NCBI GenBank assembly: GCA_902776285.1
Contig: CACYPK010000024.1
Span: forward strand, 1 to 63,335
DNA length: 63,335 nucleotides
DNA from: an uncultured Eubacteriales bacterium
Lineage (GTDB): Bacteria; Bacillota; Clostridia; Peptostreptococcales; Anaerovoracaceae
Direction: 5' to 3'
A program made the translations under genes and the position numbers. Below the pieces are notes generated by a model. That model made no database searches and was not told the DNA's origin. It worked only from the letters and a program-made list of their open reading frames with translations. The number at the start of each line of letters is the position of its first letter. The first letter of the stretch is position 1. Positions 59,917 through 63,335 of this stretch are shown here, piece after piece.

Positions 59917-60564
59917 ATGTCACATGAAAACGAATTTGAATTCGCAAAACGCGTCGCCAAGGGTATTGCCGGGCAATTCGGCCATAACTGCGAGGTCGTG
60001 ATCCATGACCTGCGCGGAAACGATACCGAGCACTCGATCATCCATATCGAGAACGGCCATGTGACCGGACGTTCCATAGGAGACGGCCCGTCGCACATCG
60101 TTCTTGAGTCTCTCAGGGAAGATCCCGAAATGCTGCAGGACCGCGTGTCCTACCTCACAAGGACTTCCGACGGCAGAGTCCTCAAGTCGACTACTCTTTT
60201 TATCCGCGACCGGGATGACAAGGTCATCGGCCTGATGGGTATCAACTACGACATCAGCATGCTGATCTCCGTAGAGGAGTCCCTGCGCGGCTTCACGGGT
60301 CAGGACAAGCTCTATACAGAGCCTGAAGCCATATCCCGCAACGTCGCCGATCTTCTTGACGACCTCCTCGAACACAGCGTCAGGATAATCGGAAAGCCGG
60401 CTGCCATGATGAGCAAGGACGAGAAGGTCCGCGCCATAAGGTTCCTTGATGAAAGCGGAGCCTTCCTGATAACCAAGTCCGGCCCTAAGGTGTGCCAGTT
60501 CTTCGGCATATCCACCTACACCCTGTACAGCTACCTCGATGAAATACGTAATTCCGCCGAGTGA
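59917..60564 (+). CDS. YheO/DauR-type transcriptional regulator (PAS-like plus HTH)
   Basis: A 215-residue regulator. Residues 7-115 match the YheO PAS-like domain (CEVVIHDLRG, GRVLKSTTLFIRD, GLMGINYDIS) and residues 165-210 a C-terminal helix-turn-helix (KDEKVRAIRFLDESGAF...VCQFFGISTYTLYSYLDEI). Relatives such as DauR control amino-acid or nucleobase catabolism. Lying between ygeY (divergent) and arcC-ygeW (convergent), it is the natural regulator of this purine group. Weak Shine-Dalgarno; strong terminator after. Confidence 0.88.
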   Translation: MSHENEFEFAKRVAKGIAGQFGHNCEVVIHDLRGNDTEHSIIHIENGHVTGRSIGDGPSHIVLESLREDPEMLQDRVSYLTRTSDGRVLKSTTLFIRDRDDKVIGLMGINYDISMLISVEESLRGFTGQDKLYTEPEAISRNVADLLDDLLEHSVRIIGKPAAMMSKDEKVRAIRFLDESGAFLITKSGPKVCQFFGISTYTLYSYLDEIRNSAE

Positions 60565-60579
60565 TGAACCGGGATAGAC

Positions 60580-60608
60580 GCGCGCCTCAACAGGAGGCGC
60601 GCTTTTTT
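60580..60608 (+). terminator. Terminator of the YheO-type regulator
   Basis: Stem GCGCGCCTC (60580-60588) / GAGGCGCGC (60594-60602), 5-base loop, T6 after. The T run overlaps the stop codon of the convergent arcC gene. Confidence 0.92.
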
Positions 60609-61551
60609 ATGCGTGTATCCTTGTTCCTGTCTTGCCGTTGATGCCGTCTTTAGCCTTCTCGAGCAGAGTGATCAGAGCAGTCCTGCCCGGCTTCGACTCA
60701 GCGAATTTGACCGCCGCTTCGATCTTAGGAAGCATCGATCCCGGAGCGAACTGTCCCTCTGCGATGTACTTTCTGGCCTCATCAGGTGTGAGGTCGTCGA
60801 GCCACTGCTGATCAGGCTTATTGAAGTTGATAGCGGCCTTCTCTACAGCCGTGAGGATGATCAGGAAATCCGCGTCCAACTGCTCCGCAAGGAGTTCCGA
60901 CGCGCGGTCCTTATCGATAACGGCCGGCGATCCCTTAAGGTGATTGTTCTCTGCCTTGAAAACAGGGATGCCGCCGCCTCCCGCGGCTATAACCACATAG
61001 CCCGCGTCCGCGAGCGCCCTGATAGTATCGATCTCGATGATGGATACCGGTTCAGGACTCGCGACCACTCTTCTGTAGCCTCTTCCGGAATCTTCGATAA
61101 AGACGTGATTCCTGAGCGCCGCCTTGGCCTCCGCTTCTTCCTTTGTCAGGAACGGGCCTATAGGTTTTGTAGGATTCTGGAATGCCGGGTCATCAGGGTC
61201 TACCTCTACCTGTGTAAGTACGCAGGAAACGCCCTTGTGTATGCCCCTGTCCAGAAGTTCCTCTCTCAGCTTGTTTGTGATGTCGTATCCGATATAGCCC
61301 TGGCTCATCGCCGTGCATACGGACAGCGGAAAGTGCGGATGCTTTTCAGGGTTCTCTCTGGAGAGAAGCGTCATGGCGTCCTGAATGACTCCGACCTGCG
61401 GACCGTTTCCGTGAGTGACAACTACCTCATAGCCGTCCTCAACAAGATCCGCTATCGGTTTTACGGCATCCGTTACGGATATCATCTGCTCCAGCAGATT
61501 GCTGCCCAGAGCGTTTCCGCCCAGAGCGACTACTATTTTTTTGTTTCCCAT
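60607..61551 (-). CDS. arcC: Carbamate kinase
   Basis: A 314-residue carbamate kinase (ArcC/YqeA), making ATP from carbamoyl phosphate and ADP. N-terminal VALGGNALG, THGNGPQVG, and the late AAGGGGIPV segment are the family signatures. It follows ygeW by 33 bases; together they split a carbamoylated intermediate and capture its energy. In urate clusters this position is held by yqeA. Confidence 0.95.
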   Translation of the reverse strand: MGNKKIVVALGGNALGSNLLEQMISVTDAVKPIADLVEDGYEVVVTHGNGPQVGVIQDAMTLLSRENPEKHPHFPLSVCTAMSQGYIGYDITNKLREELLDRGIHKGVSCVLTQVEVDPDDPAFQNPTKPIGPFLTKEEAEAKAALRNHVFIEDSGRGYRRVVASPEPVSIIEIDTIRALADAGYVVIAAGGGGIPVFKAENNHLKGSPAVIDKDRASELLAEQLDADFLIILTAVEKAAINFNKPDQQWLDDLTPDEARKYIAEGQFAPGSMLPKIEAAVKFAESKPGRTALITLLEKAKDGINGKTGTRIHA

Positions 61552-61584
61552 AGTCTGTCTGCTCCTTGAGATCGTATCTCTTTA

Positions 61585-62784
61585 TTATTCGAATACTCTT
61601 CTTGGGTCCGCTTCGCCGTCGAGCTTCTTCAGGGCAGCTACAGGATCCTTGACCTTTGCCAGGAAGATCATAGCCGCGATAACATACGGCTTGTTGGAAG
61701 CCTCTTTGTAGAGGGAATCACGCGCGTGGTCGAATACCTCAGCGGTGACTTCGCCGTGTTCGCAGGAAATGCCCTGGATATCCGCCGGAAGCGGATGCAT
61801 GTAGATGGTGTCCTGACCGTTCTTTGTCAGCTCCATCATCTCATTGTCGACTACCCAGTCCTGATGTGTCGCGTTCTGAGCCAGAAGCTCCTTCTCCAGC
61901 TTGTCGATGCCGTCAAAGTCGCCCTTGCCGTAGAGGTCCGTACGTATCTCCATGGCTTTGAAAGGAGCCCAGCTCTTAGGATATACGACGTCAGCGTCCT
62001 TGAAGGCTTCCTTCATGTCGTTGGTCACGGAGAAGCTTCCGCCGGATTCGGCAGCATTCTTCTTTGCTACCTCAACTACATCGCTCATCACTTCATATCC
62101 TTCCGGATGAGCAAGCACTACGTCCATCCCGAAACGTGTGAGAAGTCCGATGATGCCCTGCGGGACCGAGAGAGGCTTGCCGTATGACGGGGAGTATGCC
62201 CAGCTCATGGCGATCTTCTTGCCCTTCAGGTTCTCTACGCCGCCGAACTCATGGATGATATGCAGCGCGTCAGCCAGAGACTGTGTCGGATGGTCGATGT
62301 CGCACTGGAGGTTGACCAGCGTCGGCTTCTGCTCGAGTTCGCCGTCCTTATAAGCCTGAGTGACGGAGTCAACGACTTCATGCATGTACGCGTTGCCCTT
62401 ACCGATGTACATATCATCGCGGATGCCGATGACATCTGCCATGAATGAGATCATCGTAGCTGTCTCTCGAACAGTCTCGCCGTGGGCTATCTGCGATTTT
62501 TTCTCATCAAGGTCCTGAACCTCGAGCCCGAGCAGGTTGCAGGCGCTCGCGAACGAGAATCTGGTGCGCGTCGAATTGTCCCTGAAGATCGAGATGCCGA
62601 GTCCGGAATCGAAGATCTTTGAGGACTTGTTGCGCTCCCTGAGGTCTCTCAGAGCGTCCGCCACGGTGAATACCGCTTCGATCTCGTCGTCTGTTTTCTC
62701 CCATGTCAGGAAGAAATCGTTCTCATACATGTTGGCGATGTTCAGTTTCGCCAGCTTTTCAGCAAGTTCTGTTGTCTTTGACAT
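61585..62784 (-). CDS. ygeW: YgeW family carbamoyltransferase
   Basis: A 399-residue aspartate/ornithine carbamoyltransferase superfamily member. Carbamoyl-phosphate site S71-T-R-T-R75, HPTQSLAD, and HPLPADI near the end; the long segment around NAYMHEVVDSVTQ and length near 396 match YgeW rather than ArcB or PyrB. YgeW occurs with ygeX/ygeY/arcC and is required in urate-degrading clusters; its proposed product is carbamoyl phosphate. Strong promoter upstream and GGAGAG ribosome binding site. Confidence 0.92.
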   Translation of the reverse strand: MSKTTELAEKLAKLNIANMYENDFFLTWEKTDDEIEAVFTVADALRDLRERNKSSKIFDSGLGISIFRDNSTRTRFSFASACNLLGLEVQDLDEKKSQIAHGETVRETATMISFMADVIGIRDDMYIGKGNAYMHEVVDSVTQAYKDGELEQKPTLVNLQCDIDHPTQSLADALHIIHEFGGVENLKGKKIAMSWAYSPSYGKPLSVPQGIIGLLTRFGMDVVLAHPEGYEVMSDVVEVAKKNAAESGGSFSVTNDMKEAFKDADVVYPKSWAPFKAMEIRTDLYGKGDFDGIDKLEKELLAQNATHQDWVVDNEMMELTKNGQDTIYMHPLPADIQGISCEHGEVTAEVFDHARDSLYKEASNKPYVIAAMIFLAKVKDPVAALKKLDGEADPRRVFE

Positions 62785-62860
62785 AGTTCTCTCCTTCTGC
62801 TGCCAAATATATCGGTTTGTGATTTATCTAAAATATTTTTTTGTTTCCTAAACTATTTTT

Positions 62861-62888
62861 ATTATACGCTGAGTCTCGCCTATTTCAA
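62861..62888 (-). promoter_or_regulatory. ygeW-arcC promoter
   Basis: TTGAAA (62883-62888), 16-base spacer, perfect TATAAT (62861-62866) on the minus strand, with a leader of about 70 bases. It lies directly after the hyuA stop codon. Confidence 0.75.
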
Positions 62889-62906
62889 TTGGTTTTTGAA
62901 AAAATA

Positions 62907-63335
62907 TCAGCCTGTTACGAGCACGCTGTCTCCGCGTTTCAGGTATCTGCCGTCCCCCTTCTTTCCGAGGAATCCGCCGTCCCTTACTATCTCGTTTCCT
63001 CTCAGGAACACGCGCTCGATCCGTCCTTGGAGTTCCATGCCTTCATAGCAAGAATAATCAGACGCTCCGCGGATGTAGTCCGCGTCGATCTTCGTTGTCT
63101 TCGACGGATCTATGATGACGAGATCAGCGTCCGTGCCCGGCTCGAGGCTCCCCTTCTGAGGGTACATGCCGAACATGCGGCATGGCTCTGAAGAGCTGTA
63201 TTTGACTACCTGCGGCAGGCTTACACGTCCCTTCATGAAGCCCTCGGAGAACAGCAGCATGAGTCTCTCCTGCACTCCCGGAGCTCCGTTAGGGCACTTG
63301 GTAAAATCGTCCTTCCCGTACTGCTTCTCGGCCTT
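62907..63335 (-). CDS. hyuA: Dihydropyrimidinase/D-hydantoinase, C-terminal part
   Basis: The frame runs off the right edge; 142 residues of the C-terminus are present. The segment KDDFTKCPNGAPGVQERL, then LPQVVKYSSSEPCRMFGMYPQKGSL, PGTDADLVIIDP and the SCYEGMELQGRIERVFLRG stretch are characteristic of hydantoinase/dihydropyrimidinase. The metal site lies outside the window. HyuA belongs to the same urate gene set as ygeW and ygeY, and is placed directly upstream of ygeW. Confidence 0.9.
   Translation of the reverse strand, partial: KAEKQYGKDDFTKCPNGAPGVQERLMLLFSEGFMKGRVSLPQVVKYSSSEPCRMFGMYPQKGSLEPGTDADLVIIDPSKTTKIDADYIRGASDYSCYEGMELQGRIERVFLRGNEIVRDGGFLGKKGDGRYLKRGDSVLVTG

Overview
The window reads as a chromosomal segment of a low-to-mid GC, anaerobic member of the Bacillota, most likely a gut-type Clostridia. 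Support comes from a Firmicutes-style dcw cluster (mraZ-rsmH-ftsL-ftsI with PASTA-mraY-murD-ftsW-murG-ftsQ/divIB-ftsZ), a perfect CIRCE operator, consensus sigma-A promoters, strong AGGAGG-type ribosome binding sites, and genes of anaerobic purine/uric-acid breakdown. Assignment below class level would be a guess; the cell-wall and purine gene mix would suit an Anaerovoracaceae-like (old Family XIII) organism, but this is inference.

Layout. 1-3400 is visibly more AT-rich than the rest and looks like the end of an integrated element: a small truncated gene, a tyrosine integrase and one large TIGR04141/DUF6119 gene beside a tRNA cluster (Asn, a 3'-truncated Leu, initiator Met). 3731-7427 is a peptide/D-Ala-D-Ala catabolic operon (DUF819 membrane protein, M19 dipeptidase, VanX-like dipeptidase, small membrane protein). 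7670-27073 is one long division and cell-wall block on the minus strand, continuing through zapA, mutS2 and argS into a radical-SAM-like protein that has lost all three cluster cysteines and a TPR protein. 27074-27562 is a 490-base gap with MraZ boxes, two matching dyads, a terminator and a highly structured stretch after fabG. 27563-31621 holds fabG, a small membrane protein, nhaC and a nucleoside kinase.

31893-38934 holds an Old-Yellow-Enzyme/2,4-dienoyl-CoA-reductase type flavoenzyme, a membrane-anchored DUF4015 protein, and a GH36 alpha-galactosidase with its GPH sugar symporter. 39003-40866 holds queT with a pseudoknot-capable leader, a glycerate kinase remnant and a D-2-hydroxyacid dehydrogenase. 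40935-43532 holds an LEA-like 11-mer repeat protein and a two-gene regulatory module (a STAS protein and a STAS-kinase-HATPase triple fusion). 43608-46981 holds a U32 protein and birA, divergent around a dyad.

47036-63335 mixes purine catabolism (an 8-oxoguanine-deaminase-like amidohydrolase, RidA, an MFS carrier; xpt; ygeY, arcC, ygeW and hyuA with a YheO/DauR-type regulator) with ClpB under CIRCE and a second wall operon (membrane MurF, Ddl, a CbbX/SpoVK AAA ATPase).

Working together: the dcw block and the murF-ddl operon supply lipid II and the divisome, while VanX-type and M19 peptidases recycle D-Ala-D-Ala and dipeptides. ygeW-arcC-ygeY-hyuA plus the deaminase and xpt suggest purines or urate used as carbon, nitrogen and ATP source through carbamoyl phosphate. 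The least explained items are the TIGR04141 cargo gene, the cysteine-less radical SAM protein, the STAS-kinase-HATPase fusion, the structured RNA-like stretch after fabG, the queT leader and a set of exact tandem duplications in 5' leaders.
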